From positions 452,483-516,482 of the forward strand of contig JAKUCV010006750.1 in NCBI GenBank assembly GCA_028386065.3: a stretch of DNA of 64,000 nt. Direction: 5' to 3'. This document shows positions 47,087-57,812 of this stretch, one piece after another. Numbering within the stretch: position 1 is the first letter of the stretch; the number at the start of each line of letters is the position of its first letter. Source of the DNA: Turnera subulata (Eukaryota; Streptophyta; Magnoliopsida; Malpighiales; Passifloraceae). Under the pieces are notes generated by a model, which was given only the letters and a program-made list of their open reading frames with translations, did not search any database and was not told where the DNA came from. Position numbers and translations under genes: made by a program.

Positions 47087-47635
47087 TCCTGGTAGATCCT
47101 CTGGAACACATCTGAAAACTCTCTCACAACTGTGATGTCCCCCAAAACTGGTGTCTGAACTTCTTCCCCCTTGACATGGGTCAACAAAGCATCTAGACCA
47201 AGCAGCTTCATCCCGAAATCCTGATTAGCAGAGATACTATAGGTACCTGTAGCTCTCCCAATACCTGTCAACAAAACCTGTCGCCCACCATCAGATGTCA
47301 GCAGCACTTCCTTGGTTCGACAGTTTACCATAGCACTATACCTGGACAACCAATCCATCCCCAAAATAATATCGAAACCTCCCATGTCCATCACAACCAA
47401 CCGTGCAAGAAAAACCTCGTTGTCATACGAAAGAGAAACGTCTCTGCACACATGGGTTAACCTGACCACTATACCCGCAGGTAACCTAACCCTCATCGGA
47501 CAAGTTAAACTCTCTTTCGCACAGTTATGTTGTATTGCAAAACTTTGCACGACGAATGAATGCATAGCACCAGGATCAATCAAAGTATAAGCAATACTAC
47601 CGAAGACTGTAAAAGTACCTTCTATAACATTGGCA
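47047..47635 (-). pseudogene. Tekay B protease
   Basis: The minus strand carries 'TLIDPGAMHSFVVQSFAI' with the active-site Asp, where the family usually has DPG-S/A-T-HSF; here Thr is Met. It continues with 'LPAGIVVRLTHVCRDVSL', '[21 protein letters not shown]' and '[12 protein letters not shown]'. Near 47095-47110 the frame changes: '[11 protein letters not shown]' should read on into '[12 protein letters not shown]', which is in the next frame. Confidence 0.87.
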
Positions 47636-48885
47636 TTCTCTGGATCCTCTTCAGCAGTGTGATCACAAATGCTCTCAGCAATGCTGCACTCTGATTCATG
47701 GCTGACTGGGTTCTAGCAGGAACAGCTCCACGTCCTCGACCTTGGACAACTTCAGAACCACTAGGAACAATGGCAACTGAGGCTTGCACTGCCTGGGAAG
47801 GTGCCGTACCTCTAGATCTTCCCAACTTGGGACAATAATATCGGTAGTGCCCAACTTCGTTACACTCATAGCACCTCACCTGAGACAGAGGTAGTCTCGG
47901 GCGAGTATTCCTAGATGAAGTCCCTCCAGACTGTGTCCAAGAACTACCTCAGTTGTTGTAGGTGTTGTTGTTCCATCCACGTCCCTGACTTACTGGCATG
48001 AATCGGCTCTGTCCATATCCTGACCGGTTTGCTGGTGTTTGGAACCTCTTGTTCTGTCACCCAGAACTCTATGCAGCTTGTCTCTTACGGATCTCCTATT
48101 GCTCTCTCTCATTGCCCTCTCTCATTGCCCAACCAGATAATCTCGGCTCTTAAGGCATCTGATAGCAAGTCCTGGTAAGTCTCATAAACCTTGTACCCCA
48201 TGACTGTCTGGATACCAGATCGAAGACCATCCCAGAAATATTTACGTCTGGCCTCCGGAGTAGACACAAACTCACTAGCATAGTTGGACAAACGTTTGAA
48301 CTTGATCTTATACTCATTGACCGTATGTTCTACCCTCTGTTGCAGTCCCAGAAACTCTCGTTATAACTGGTCCTGGTACGCCTCAGAAACAAACTTCCTT
48401 CGAAACATCTCCATGAACTGATTCCACGGCATAGTGATAGATGTCGAAAGATCTCTAGTTGTAGTCTCCCACCAATCAACGGTAACTCCTCGGAACATAG
48501 CAGCGGCATATCTGGCCCACTAATCATTCCTGCATGTGAGGTTCAGCATAACCCTGTTCATTTGTCTGAGCCACTGAACAGCATCCTGTGGTGTAGTAAC
48601 ACCATTGAAAATCTCTGCCCCAAGCTTCTTCAGCTTCGTATACACTGGATCCTCGACTGGTCCCTGGTTTTTCTGTTCCCAAGCTTCCATGGCATCAATA
48701 CGAGCATCTCTGGCATCTTGCCTTCACAAAATCTGAGTTACCACATTTAGCATCTGCGTAAGGTCTCCCAAAGGAACAATCGGAGGCTGTTCCGGACCTC
48801 CCGCAACTTGCTGCGGTTGATCCACCGATACCTGATCGTCTTCTAAGTGACCTCCAGCATGCTGATTCCCTCCAACCGGATCCAT
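47636..48885 (-). pseudogene. Tekay B gag
   Basis: The likely start is at 48885 ('MDPVGGNQHAGGH'). The capsid region has 'EDPVYTKLKKLGAEIFNGV', 'DAVQWLRQMNRVMLNLTC', 'WNQFMEMFRRKFVSEAYQDQ' and 'FKRLSNYASEFVSTPEARRK'. The CCHC knuckle is 'CYECNEVGHYRYYC' at about 47835-47875, in a different frame. Several stops and at least two frame changes; one short direct repeat ('tctctcattgccc' at 48107 and 48119) sits inside the decayed part. Confidence 0.83.
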
Positions 48886-48996
48886 TCGTCTTACCTATAT
48901 GAGAATGTATATGCATGCATATTATATCATGTCATGATAGATCTTATGCACAGACAAACAATCATGCAATCACAGTTATGTCCCTAATGACCTACT

Positions 48997-49012
48997 CCCT
49001 GCTACGCTACCA
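48997..49012 (-). promoter_or_regulatory. Tekay B primer binding site
   Basis: The minus strand reads TGGTAGCGTAGCAGGG, three bases from the LTR edge, as in Tekay A but with a different variant. Confidence 0.8.
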
Positions 49013-49472
49013 AAATGAAGCGCCCCGACCTGTATTTACAATACACAGTAAACACATGCCGAAACTATTCTTATTGATAGAACAGACAGTACATCAAAGT
49101 CAAATACTACACAACAATAAATCCCAAATACAACAGAATCACTAGTACATCATCTGTCACCCGCACTCGGGGACCATTATTCAAGCCACACCCTCAAAGC
49201 TCATCAGCAACAGCAAAAGATAGTACAAACAACATCATAGGCATAATAGGAAAGCAGCAACACAGCAATACAACACCATGTATAATACAGCAGCGGAAGT
49301 CTTATATGCACATGCAGCGGAGGTATGGATCCGGGGTCAGGAGGAGAAGAAAACAGCAGCCATCCAACGTCGTACCTGAACTACGAAACAACTTAACCTA
49401 CGGGATGAAACCCTGCAGGCGAGGGGTGAGTCCGAAGTGCTCACCGACCAAGGATAAACAGAGATAGGCAGG

Positions 49473-51345
49473 TGATGCAGTCGTGGTTTCCTACAAGTGC
49501 ACAGGGTTGTTGTAGTGCGTATCAAGGTCGTATCCACAGGGACTGGGTGGAATCCGTTTTCCTTCTATCTTAGAATAATTAGACTTGAAAGCAATTAAAC
49601 GGTGATGGATTTGGTGAATAATTATTAAGAAGCAAAATAAACAGTAAAATAAATGTAACAACAGACTAAATGAGGGAGAGATCAGGAATGGTGAATTCTT
49701 AGGCATCCGGGATCCACATGTCCTGATTTGTGCTCACGAACTACTCTACAGCCTCAGTCACAGACTGACACTGTGATGAGGCTGTGACTAATGAGATGTC
49801 TTGCCGGGGCTCCCAACCTAAGGTACTATCAACGGCTTTCGATCTTATTAATAGTTCCTTAAGCTTCTATCTACCCCCTGTCACTAGAGCAGACGTCCAC
49901 TTAGGGATGAAGTTTAATGTTGGTGCTGGTTCCCACAGCCTCTCCTTACCTTCTTTCGAATGCTTAAGGAGTGAAGGTTGACTATTGTAGGTCTAACACT
50001 CCTGGCTTCTCCTTTCGGTTCTTCACCAGGTTGCTACTGAAATAAGAGTATGCTACCCAATAATCAATCAAGAATCAAATTAGGAGGTGGTTATCTCTTG
50101 ACTATGCTGTCACAGACTGAGGCTGTGCTTGACACAGCTCGACACTGTCGACAGCAACGTACACTGTGATAGGCTGAGGCTGTGCTGGGCGCAGTCTGAG
50201 GCTGTGGCCGACTAAAGGGTCAATTATAAGGATTGGTTCTTGCAGGCGCTCTCAACCTATAATGAACCCATTTGTTTTCACTCACAGGTTCCTCCCAAGG
50301 TTCTCATCTTCCAAGTGCTTTCGCATAGGTCAAACTCAAGGGGATGAAGATTTGGTGTTGAGGCTAATTCCTCAATTAGTTTCTAATTCTCTCACGAGTT
50401 AAAAACTAAGGTTTGGTTGTTGTTTTTTTGGTAACTATGGTTTCTCCTTTTGGTCCTTCACCTAGCTACCTGAGTTCATGCATTGGTTTGATCAGAACCT
50501 AGACATGGATTAATAACTCAACAACTAAAGCAAGAAGGAAGGGGTTAAAACAAGAGCAGTTCATTAAACACAAATCGGGTACATGCTTCCCCCTTCAACC
50601 TAAGAAGGGGTTGTTTAGTTCATAACAGAAAATACAAAAACAACAGTGGAAGGGGTGAAAAGCATTCTGTCTTGAACAGTTGGTTGTGGGACAACACGAT
50701 TACTGCCCAGAAAACTGCAGAATCGTGTTTCCCTTGGAGCTTTTGTGGTGTTTTCTCCACTGTTCGACCCCTCGCTTGCTTCCCCCGACTCCTCTTCTTG
50801 TAGGTGCCGCTCTCTTTTTCTCTCTCTCTCTCCTCTTCTCCCCCACTTGCTGGAAATGATGGGTGTCGGTCAAGTTGTAGAATCTCCAGCGGTGTTGTCA
50901 GAGCAGGCGGGATGGGCAGCGTCGATTGGTGGGATGTGAGTTCCAAGACACCCTTTTGCAGAGGATAACCAAGATTCCTTCTGGGCGTCATGTGCCCATT
51001 GCTCCTTTTCCTTCAAAGTGCTCTGGGAATGTCAGAAGAATGACTATTTTAAGTTAGTGGAGCGGGTGGTGCTAGTGGCGGCGTTCTTGTTGAATCGACG
51101 GCCTCAAGGATGGCTCACAAACTCTGTCACAGGCTCACGCTGTGACTGAGGCTGTATCCTCATATTCTTCAATGAAATTCCATCGATTTGGCCAGAATGT
51201 ACCTGAAACCACTAATCACACAGTAAGGGATGGAAATTGGAGGAATATGATGGAATATTGCATATGAGGCACATAATCACAGTGAATTGAGGATGGTTTG
51301 TGTACAAAATCATGCCTTAAAACTATGCATATTTCACATGCATCA
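49473..51345 (-). repeat. 3' LTR of the Athila-like element
   Basis: 1873 bp, TGATGCAG...CATGCATCA on the plus strand. Compared with the other LTR it lacks 217 bp (57339-57555) between two GTTCTT copies and has about 22 extra bases near 50175. It is rich in the GAGGCTGTG / CACAGCCTC motif. Confidence 0.93.
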
Positions 51346-51359
51346 AAATACCCCAAACT
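51346..51359 (-). promoter_or_regulatory. Athila-like element polypurine tract
   Basis: The minus strand reads AGTTTGGGGTATTT directly before the LTR start TGATGCATG. Confidence 0.85.
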
Positions 51360-53138
51360 GAAGATTTTGCTTGTCCTCAAGCAATTAAAGAAAGGAAAAG
51401 GAGGAATGATTTTCGAAACGAAGAGAGCAGTTTCAGTTCATCAGATTTTCATTAAGTTTCTTCCATGTGGCGCCTTAATTCAAACATCCACTGATTTTCC
51501 TTTAATACTGCATCAAATCTAGCCACAATCCTTGTCATTAGTTTTTGGTCATAAAAATCACAGGAATAATTTGGCAACTGGTATCCATTCTTCTACCTCT
51601 TGGAGAGAATTCTGCTAAAGTTTAGGATTTGAAAACATCACCTCATATGCAAGCTCGTCACTTCCATCTCCACTAATGTGCATAAGTCTTCAAGTTAGGA
51701 TCACTAGGGCTTGGCTGTGTTATATTGGGGCTAGGGTGGTGGTTCTCAATGGATGGAGGGTGGATTGAGCAAAAGTTGGTGGTCTGTGAACTTCGAAATT
51801 CCCAGTTTCTCATATTGACAGACTGAGGCTGTATAGGGGCTGTTGGCTCCATATCCCTTGCGTTTTCCATGCTACCCAGAGGTTCATTGTATCCTTTTGT
51901 GTTGAGATGGAGTTTGATTCACAAAGTGTTTCTCACATCCCAACTTCTCTTTTCCTTTTTTTTTTTTTTTTATTTTGCAGCTGGGAGGAGATCAATACAA
52001 GATGTTGGGTAGCATTCTGGATATGTGCTTGTTAGGCTCAGACAACTTCAGATGCTCGGCGGGATTGCTTCTTGTTCACAGACTCATCAACAGGGTGAGG
52101 CTGTGTGGAAGAAGTTGTGCCTTAGCACATGATGGCCCCTGTTTCGGTTTCAAGTGGTTAGGTGAGGTGAAACAAGGTGAAGAAATAAATAGGGGGCCAT
52201 CTAGTCGGCTCAAATGGGGTGGCAATGGACGGACGAGAGTGGTATGGATTTGTGAGGTCTGATGGGTATGCGAAAGATGGCCTAGATCCTTTCCTTGCTT
52301 GAAGATTCTGCATAAAATTTCGCCTTGATGGAAGTGAGGGCCTGTTCTAAGGTGTACAGGCTGAGCCTGTACTAAGTAGAAAAGATACTTTAGCAGGACC
52401 CTTCTCTTCTTGGCAGATTTCATGTGATGCCAGTTGTTTAATTATAACTGTTCTGTTTATTTTAAGAGGAGTAAAACAAGTGATGTGATTAGAATATGAG
52501 CAGAATTAGATGGAATGTGCAGAGGGTGCATAAATATAAGGACAGGCTCACACTGTAAGAAATATAATGAAAAATGAGAACTGAAACTTGCATTAATTTA
52601 AAATTCGAAAGTACACCAGAAAATGCATCATGCTGTGAGGAATACAAAAAGCATACAAAAAGCTAAATTGCACCCGAAAATACCCGAAACTGAAAAATTT
52701 GCAGTGTCCTCACTGCAAGAACAAAACAGAAATGGGTGCAATGCCGAAATAAATACAAACTAAGAAAACACATAATTGCAAAAGGAATTAAAATGTGCTA
52801 CAAAAACTACCCCAAACTGAAAGTTCTATCCTATGTGGCAGGGTTAAACATCACAGGCTCAGCCTGTGTTGAGGCTGTGCAAGCATTAATGAAATGGTTA
52901 GACTTAGAATCGAAAAGGGTATGGAAGGACTTCTCTGATGAGCCTCTGACTTGATGACTCCATCCGTCATCGAGTTGCAGCAACTGATTGCTCAAGACAG
53001 AAGAGACAGAAAAACCAAAAACAAACCAAATGTTCAAATAGAAATCAGCGAAAGTCAAGAGGAATTCAAAATTACCTCGCTTGGGTTGCCTCCCAAGAAG
53101 CGCTTCTTTCTTGTCTTGTAGCTGGACATTCTCCTCGC
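51360..53138 (-). other. Non-coding 3' interior of the Athila-like element
   Basis: About 1.8 kb between the integrase tail remnant and the PPT. Only short frames occur. It contains a poly-T tract at about 51958-51971, PPT-like 'taccccaaactgaaagtt' at about 52808, and inverted modules at 52354-52372 and 52852-52868. Confidence 0.65.
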
Positions 53139-53460
53139 TTAGGTGGTTGGAGGGTTTTGGGGAGATTGAATCTCCCTGAAGGTGTCCATGGTAGGGCGAT
53201 AGATTTTTAACTCCTTGCGATGGACCATGAACGGGCTGATTCCTTCACCTCCAATCTCCATTCTCCTATGAGGTAAACAACGAAGAATGGTGAATAGACC
53301 AGTCCATTTGGATCGCCTTGTTTTTCGTAAAAAGACCTGGCCTCCCTTCTTGAAGACACGTTTGGATTTGTGCTCGCTGTCCTTTTCTGGGGGTTTCTCC
53401 TTGTAAACCATCATCTTACCCTTTACGTCCAAATGCACCTTGTTTAATTTCTGAGGAAGA
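53139..53460 (-). pseudogene. Integrase C-terminal tail left after pol deletion
   Basis: The minus strand encodes 'VFKKGGQVFLRKTRRSKWTG', 'TILRCLPHRRMEIGGEG' and 'FMVHRKELKIYRPTMDTFRE'. These align in order with the tail of the autonomous relative at about 10980-11200 ('[10 protein letters not shown]', '[11 protein letters not shown]', '[20 protein letters not shown]'). It starts shortly after the protease frame, so RT, RNase H and the integrase core were lost in between. Confidence 0.75.
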
Positions 53461-53504
53461 GGTTGTTGGACAGGTTATTGGACATACTGCTGGACAGGCT
53501 GAGC

Positions 53505-54473
53505 CTATTGCCTTGTGTTGATGCCATTATCAATAGTGTCGAACTGACAGCAGGTGTCTAAGTCCAGTTCTGGCTCAGGGGCTCTCGGCATATTGAAGTT
53601 CATTGTCTTTTCCCCGACTCTCAGTGTCACTCTTCTTTCCTCAACTTCTATCAAAGCTCTGGCCGTGGCAAGAAACGGTCGCCCCAAAATAATAGGTGTG
53701 TGGGCTTCTAACTCCATATCCGTGACCACAAAATCAACAGGTATGAGGAAGTCATCAACCCTTACAGGTACATCTTCTAATACAACAACAGGATGTACAA
53801 GCGACCGGTCAGCAAGCTGGATTTTCATCCTTGTGGTCTTGATGTTCCCAAGGTCCATATCTCGAGCGGTGGAAAGTGGCAGCAGGCTGACACTTGCCCC
53901 TAAGTCGCATAGGGCTCCTTCAATCTTCTTGCTCCCTACATGACATGGTATTGTGAAGCTCCCTGGGTCTGGGCATTTCTTGGGCGGTGGATGTTGGATT
54001 AGAGTGCTCTCGCGGGACGTCATAGTGGGTCGCTTTTCCAATTTGGCCTTGTAGTATACTTCTGGATATGGAAGAGGAGGCTGATGTGGTTTGACAGTCT
54101 GGGGTTGTTCCTCTACCTTCTTCGTGCCTACAGGCTCAGTGACGGGCTCAGCCTGTGTCTGCACTGTGCGTTCCAAGCTCGATGTTGGTGCTGTCAGTTC
54201 TACAGCGTCAGGCTGTCTTGGTGCTGTAGCCTCTAACTCCTCTTTCTTGCGAAGTGTCACTACATTGCAATGTTCAACCCTTGTATTCTCCACCGGTTTT
54301 CCTGGAAGGGCTCCTTGCTGGTTAGTAGAGATTGAGGCTTGTTGGGCAATTTGATTTTCGAGGATCCTACTGTGGGATTTGATTTGAGAAATTTCCTCGC
54401 ACATTTTGTTTTGGTTTGCCAAGATGGACTGCAGCATGTTCATCATGTCGGTGTTGCTGCCTTGTTGTCCCAC
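53505..54473 (-). CDS. Athila-like gag C-terminus/protease frame
   Basis: An open frame of 322 residues. The N-terminal half is a Gln/Asn/Glu-rich linker with 'LENQIAQQASISTNQQGALP' features, followed by Pro-rich 'HQPPLPYPEVYYKAKLEK'. The aspartic protease is at about residues 160-270: 'GSFTIPCHVGSKKIEGALCD', active-site 'CDLGASVSLLPLS', then 'MKIQLADRSLVHPVVVLEDV' and 'TPIILGRPFLATARALIEV'. DLGAS is usual for Athila/Tat proteases. It would mature gag. It overlaps in position with the end of the gag frame, suggesting a stop or shift between them near 54480-54590. Confidence 0.85.
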   Translation of the reverse strand: MGQQGSNTDMMNMLQSILANQNKMCEEISQIKSHSRILENQIAQQASISTNQQGALPGKPVENTRVEHCNVVTLRKKEELEATAPRQPDAVELTAPTSSLERTVQTQAEPVTEPVGTKKVEEQPQTVKPHQPPLPYPEVYYKAKLEKRPTMTSRESTLIQHPPPKKCPDPGSFTIPCHVGSKKIEGALCDLGASVSLLPLSTARDMDLGNIKTTRMKIQLADRSLVHPVVVLEDVPVRVDDFLIPVDFVVTDMELEAHTPIILGRPFLATARALIEVEERRVTLRVGEKTMNFNMPRAPEPELDLDTCCQFDTIDNGINTRQ

Positions 54474-54590
54474 CTGGTTCTGCCTCTGGTATTGAGGCTG
54501 TGCGCCTCGATTCTGCCTTTGGTACTGGGGCTATTGTGGGGCTCTTTCTTCGCCTGGTCCTCTCCAAGAGAAATTTGGGTGATTCCTCCA

Positions 54591-55622
54591 TTATGGATTG
54601 TAGGAGTTTCCAAATTGGTTTTGCTTCTGCTGGATGAAGTTGGCTTGCTCATAATAGAGGGGGCAGCTGGTTGTGTTGTGCGGTCCTCCACAGCCTTCAC
54701 AGTCTGAGGCTGTGACTGAGGCTGTGGCTGCCTTGACATGAGCAGTCCCCAACTGTTTCCTGAGTGCCTCAATCTCTGCTTCCAGCTTGGTCACTCGATT
54801 TACTTCAATGAGGCTAGGGGATTTGACTCCCCTGACTTGGGTTTTTCTTCTGGACAGGGCTTCAAGAATGGCCACGCCGTCATTACAGTCCTTGTTGAAG
54901 AATGCACCGTTGGCCATTTTGTCCAAGGTGTTTTGGTCTTCATCACTCAGGCCGCAATAAAATTGCTCAAGCTGCACGGCTTCATCAATCCTGTGGTTTG
55001 GGCACCTTCTGAGCAGTCCCTTGAATCTATCCCAAGCGTCACGAATGGATTCATCATAATGCTGGGAGAAACCGATGAGTTGCTGCCTCAAGCTTGCAGC
55101 TTTGCTTGACGGGTGATACTCCTTCAAGAAGGCCCTGACTAGGATGTCCCAGTCTGTGAAATGGCCTGCCTCATGATTGTTGAGCCATTCAAATGTTGTG
55201 TCTCTGAGTGAGAATGGGAATACTCTCATGTATAGCTGCTCCTTGGTCATTCCGGCTATGTTCACAGTGCTACACACTCGCAGAAAATTCTGCAAGTGCG
55301 AGTTTGGGTCTTCTGAGGGCAGGCCTCCAAATGTGCGCCTCTCCAACATGCTGAGCAGATTTGTTCTGATTTCATAGGAGGCGTCTACATCTGGAATGGC
55401 GATGCTGTTGTGGATGATGGTGGTTGGTGGTTGTAGGAGCTGGGACATGGGGATGTAAGGTCGCACAGGCTGAGCCTGTTCAACCTCTGGGTGCGCTCCT
55501 TCATTGAGTCTGTTCGCCATTGTTTGTTGTTTCTGTTTGCTCTTCTTGCAAAATTCACGGGCTGTCCCTTCAATCTCCTGGTGGAAGGCTAGAGATGGCT
55601 TCTTGCTCCTGGTTTGGGGCAT
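54591..55622 (-). CDS. Athila-like gag
   Basis: An open frame of 343 residues from Met at 55622. The N-terminal extension is basic. The capsid (Retrotrans_gag) region is about residues 70-260: 'IRTNLLSMLERRTFGGLPSE', 'DPNSHLQNFLRVCSTVNIAG', 'LYMRVFPFSLRDTTFEWLNN', 'SIRDAWDRFKGLLRRCPNH' and 'EQFYCGLSDEDQNTLDKMAN'. A coiled-coil-like stretch ('VTKLEAEIEALRKQL') precedes a zinc knuckle 'CEGCGGPHNTTSC' (CX2CX3HX4C). No internal stop, so gag selection may have been kept until recently. The 'QAQPVRPY' codons contain a copy of the ACAGGCTGAGCCTGT module (55465-55479). Confidence 0.9.
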   Translation of the reverse strand: MPQTRSKKPSLAFHQEIEGTAREFCKKSKQKQQTMANRLNEGAHPEVEQAQPVRPYIPMSQLLQPPTTIIHNSIAIPDVDASYEIRTNLLSMLERRTFGGLPSEDPNSHLQNFLRVCSTVNIAGMTKEQLYMRVFPFSLRDTTFEWLNNHEAGHFTDWDILVRAFLKEYHPSSKAASLRQQLIGFSQHYDESIRDAWDRFKGLLRRCPNHRIDEAVQLEQFYCGLSDEDQNTLDKMANGAFFNKDCNDGVAILEALSRRKTQVRGVKSPSLIEVNRVTKLEAEIEALRKQLGTAHVKAATASVTASDCEGCGGPHNTTSCPLYYEQANFIQQKQNQFGNSYNP

Positions 55623-55720
55623 GCACCACCTGAATGCTTCGACTTGGAAAAAGAAAAAAAAGGGTAAGTAACAAAAAGTCTAATAAGTCGAAAATAAAAA
55701 GTAAAAAGATTCAAAGGCCA

Positions 55721-55741
55721 GTCCCCGGCAACCCAAAAACT
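55721..55741 (-). promoter_or_regulatory. Athila-like primer binding site with missing bases
   Basis: The minus strand reads AGTTTTTGGGTTGCCGGGGAC right after the LTR. The known Athila/Tat site is TTTTTGGCGCCGTTGCCGGGGAC, so four bases (CGCC) appear to be missing from the middle. Confidence 0.8.
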
Positions 55742-57812
55742 TGATGCAGTCGTGGTTTCCTGCAAGTGCACAGAGTTGTTGTAGTGCGTATCAAGGTCGT
55801 ATCCACAGGGACTGGGTGAAATCCGTTTTCCTTCTATCTTAGACTAATTGGACTTGAAAGCAATTAAACGGTGGTGGATTTGGTGAATAGTTATTAAGAA
55901 GCAAAATAAACAGTAAAATAAATGTAACCATAGACTAAATGAGGGAGAGATCAGGAATGGTGAATTCTTAGGCATCCGGGATCCACATGTCCTGATTTGT
56001 GCTCACGAACTGCTCTACAGCCTCAGTCACAGACTGACACTGTGATGAGGCTGTGACTAATGAGATGTCTTGCCGGGGCTCCCAACCTAAGGTACTATCA
56101 ACAGCTTTCGATCTTATTAATAGTTCCTTAAGCTTCCATCTACCCCCTGTCACTAGAGCAGACGTCCACTTAGGGATGAAGTTTAATGTTGGTGCTGGTT
56201 CCCACAGCCTCACCTTACCTTCTTTCGAATGCTTAAGGAGTGAAGGTTGACTATTGTAGGTCTAACACTCCTGGCTTCTCCTTTCGGTTCTTCACCAGGT
56301 TGCTACTGAAATAAGAGTATGCTACCCAATAATCAATCAAGAATCAAATTAGGAGGTGGTTATCTCTTGACTATGCTGTCACAGACTGAGGCTGTGCTTG
56401 ACACAGCTCGACACTGTCGACAGCAACATACACTGTGACAGGCTGAGGCTGTGGCCGACTAAAGGGTCAATTATAAGGATTGGTTCTTGCAGGCGCTCTC
56501 AACCTATAATGAACCCATTTGTTTTCAGTCACAGGTTCCTCCCAAGGTTCTCATCTTCCAAGTGCTTTCGCATAGGTCAAACTCAAGGGGGATGAAGATT
56601 TGGTGTTGAGGCTAATTCCTTAATTAGTTTCTAATTCTCTCACGAGTTAAAAACTAAGGTTTGGTTGTTGTTTTTCTGGTAACTATGGTTTCTCCTTTTG
56701 GTCCTTCACCTAGCTACCTGAATTCATGCATTGGTTTGATCAGAACCTAGACATGGATTAATAACTCAACAACTAAAGCAAGAAGGAAGGGGTTAAAACA
56801 AGAGCAGTTCATTAAACACAAATCGGGTACATGCTTCCCCCTTCAACCTAAGAAGGGGTTGTTTAGTTCATAATAGAAAATACAAAAATGACAGTGGAAG
56901 GGGTGAAAAGCAGTCTGTCTTGAACAGTTGGTTGTGGGACAACACGATTACTGCCTAGAAAACTGCAGAATCGTGTTTCGCTTGGAGCTTTTGTGGTGTT
57001 TTCTCCACTGTTCGACCCCTCGCTTGCTTCCCCCGACTCCTCTTCTTGTAGGTGCCGCTCTCTTTTTCTCTCTCTCTCTCTCCTCTTCTCCCCCACTTGC
57101 TGGAAATGATGGGTGTCGGTCAAGTTGCAGAATCTCCAGCGGTGTTGTCAGAGCAGGCGGAATGGGCAGCGTCGATTGGTGGGATGTGAGTTCCAAGACA
57201 CCCTTTTGCAGAGGATAACCAAGATCCCTTCTGGGCGTCATGTTCCCAGTGCTCCTTTTCCTTCAAAGTGCTCCGTGAATGTCACGAGAGTGACTATTTT
57301 AAGTTAGTGGAGCGGGTGGTGCAAGTGGCGGCGTTCTTTATTCTTTTTGCATTTTCTGGGTTTCTGTCGCGTGTACAGCCTCACGCTGTGGGTGAGGCTG
57401 TGACAGCTCTTTCTCAAATTCTTCCTTTAATTGGCTTCTGTTTCTTTCGTCGATGGTGTGATGTCATGAGGACTTCCTGGATCATGGTGAGTGCAATGTG
57501 ATTCAGTGAAAACTTGGTGATCCGAAGGTGGTTTGAGGTTGTTTGCTGGGTTCTTGTTGAATCGACGGCCTCAAGGATGGCTCACAGACTCTGTCATAGG
57601 CTCACGTTGTGACTGAGGCTGTATCCTCATATTCTTCAGTGAAATCCCATCGATTTGGCCAAAATGTACCTGAAACCACTAATCACACAGTAAGGGATGG
57701 AAATTGGAGGAATATGATGGAATATTGCATATGAGGCACATAATCACAGTGAATTGAGGATGGTTTGTGTACAAAATCATGCCTTAAAACTATGCGTATT
57801 TCACATGCATTA
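55742..57812 (-). repeat. 5' LTR of the Athila-like element
   Basis: 2071 bp, TGATGCAG...CATGCATTA on the plus strand; the final CA has become TA. It retains the 217-bp segment absent from the other LTR. It has a CT-rich tract at about 57050-57090. Confidence 0.93.

Larger units (their letters stand above)
49473..57812 (-). mobile_element. Non-autonomous Athila-like LTR element (gag and protease only)
   Basis: An 8340-bp insertion with LTRs at 49473-51345 and 55742-57812, PPT, PBS, gag and protease, but no RT, RNase H or integrase core. TSD is GCAGG (49468-49472 and 57813-57817). It inserted into the Tekay B 5' LTR, whose uninterrupted counterpart is at about 40310-40340. Gag and protease frames are open and long, unlike most elements here. 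This matches the TR-GAG/LARD type of element moved by enzymes from autonomous relatives, possibly relatives of the element at 8353-13805. Confidence 0.93.

Noticed and set aside
49784..49981. Plus-strand frame repeated at 56053-56250
   Set aside because: It is present twice only because it lies in both LTRs of the Athila-like element; no domain is recognisable.
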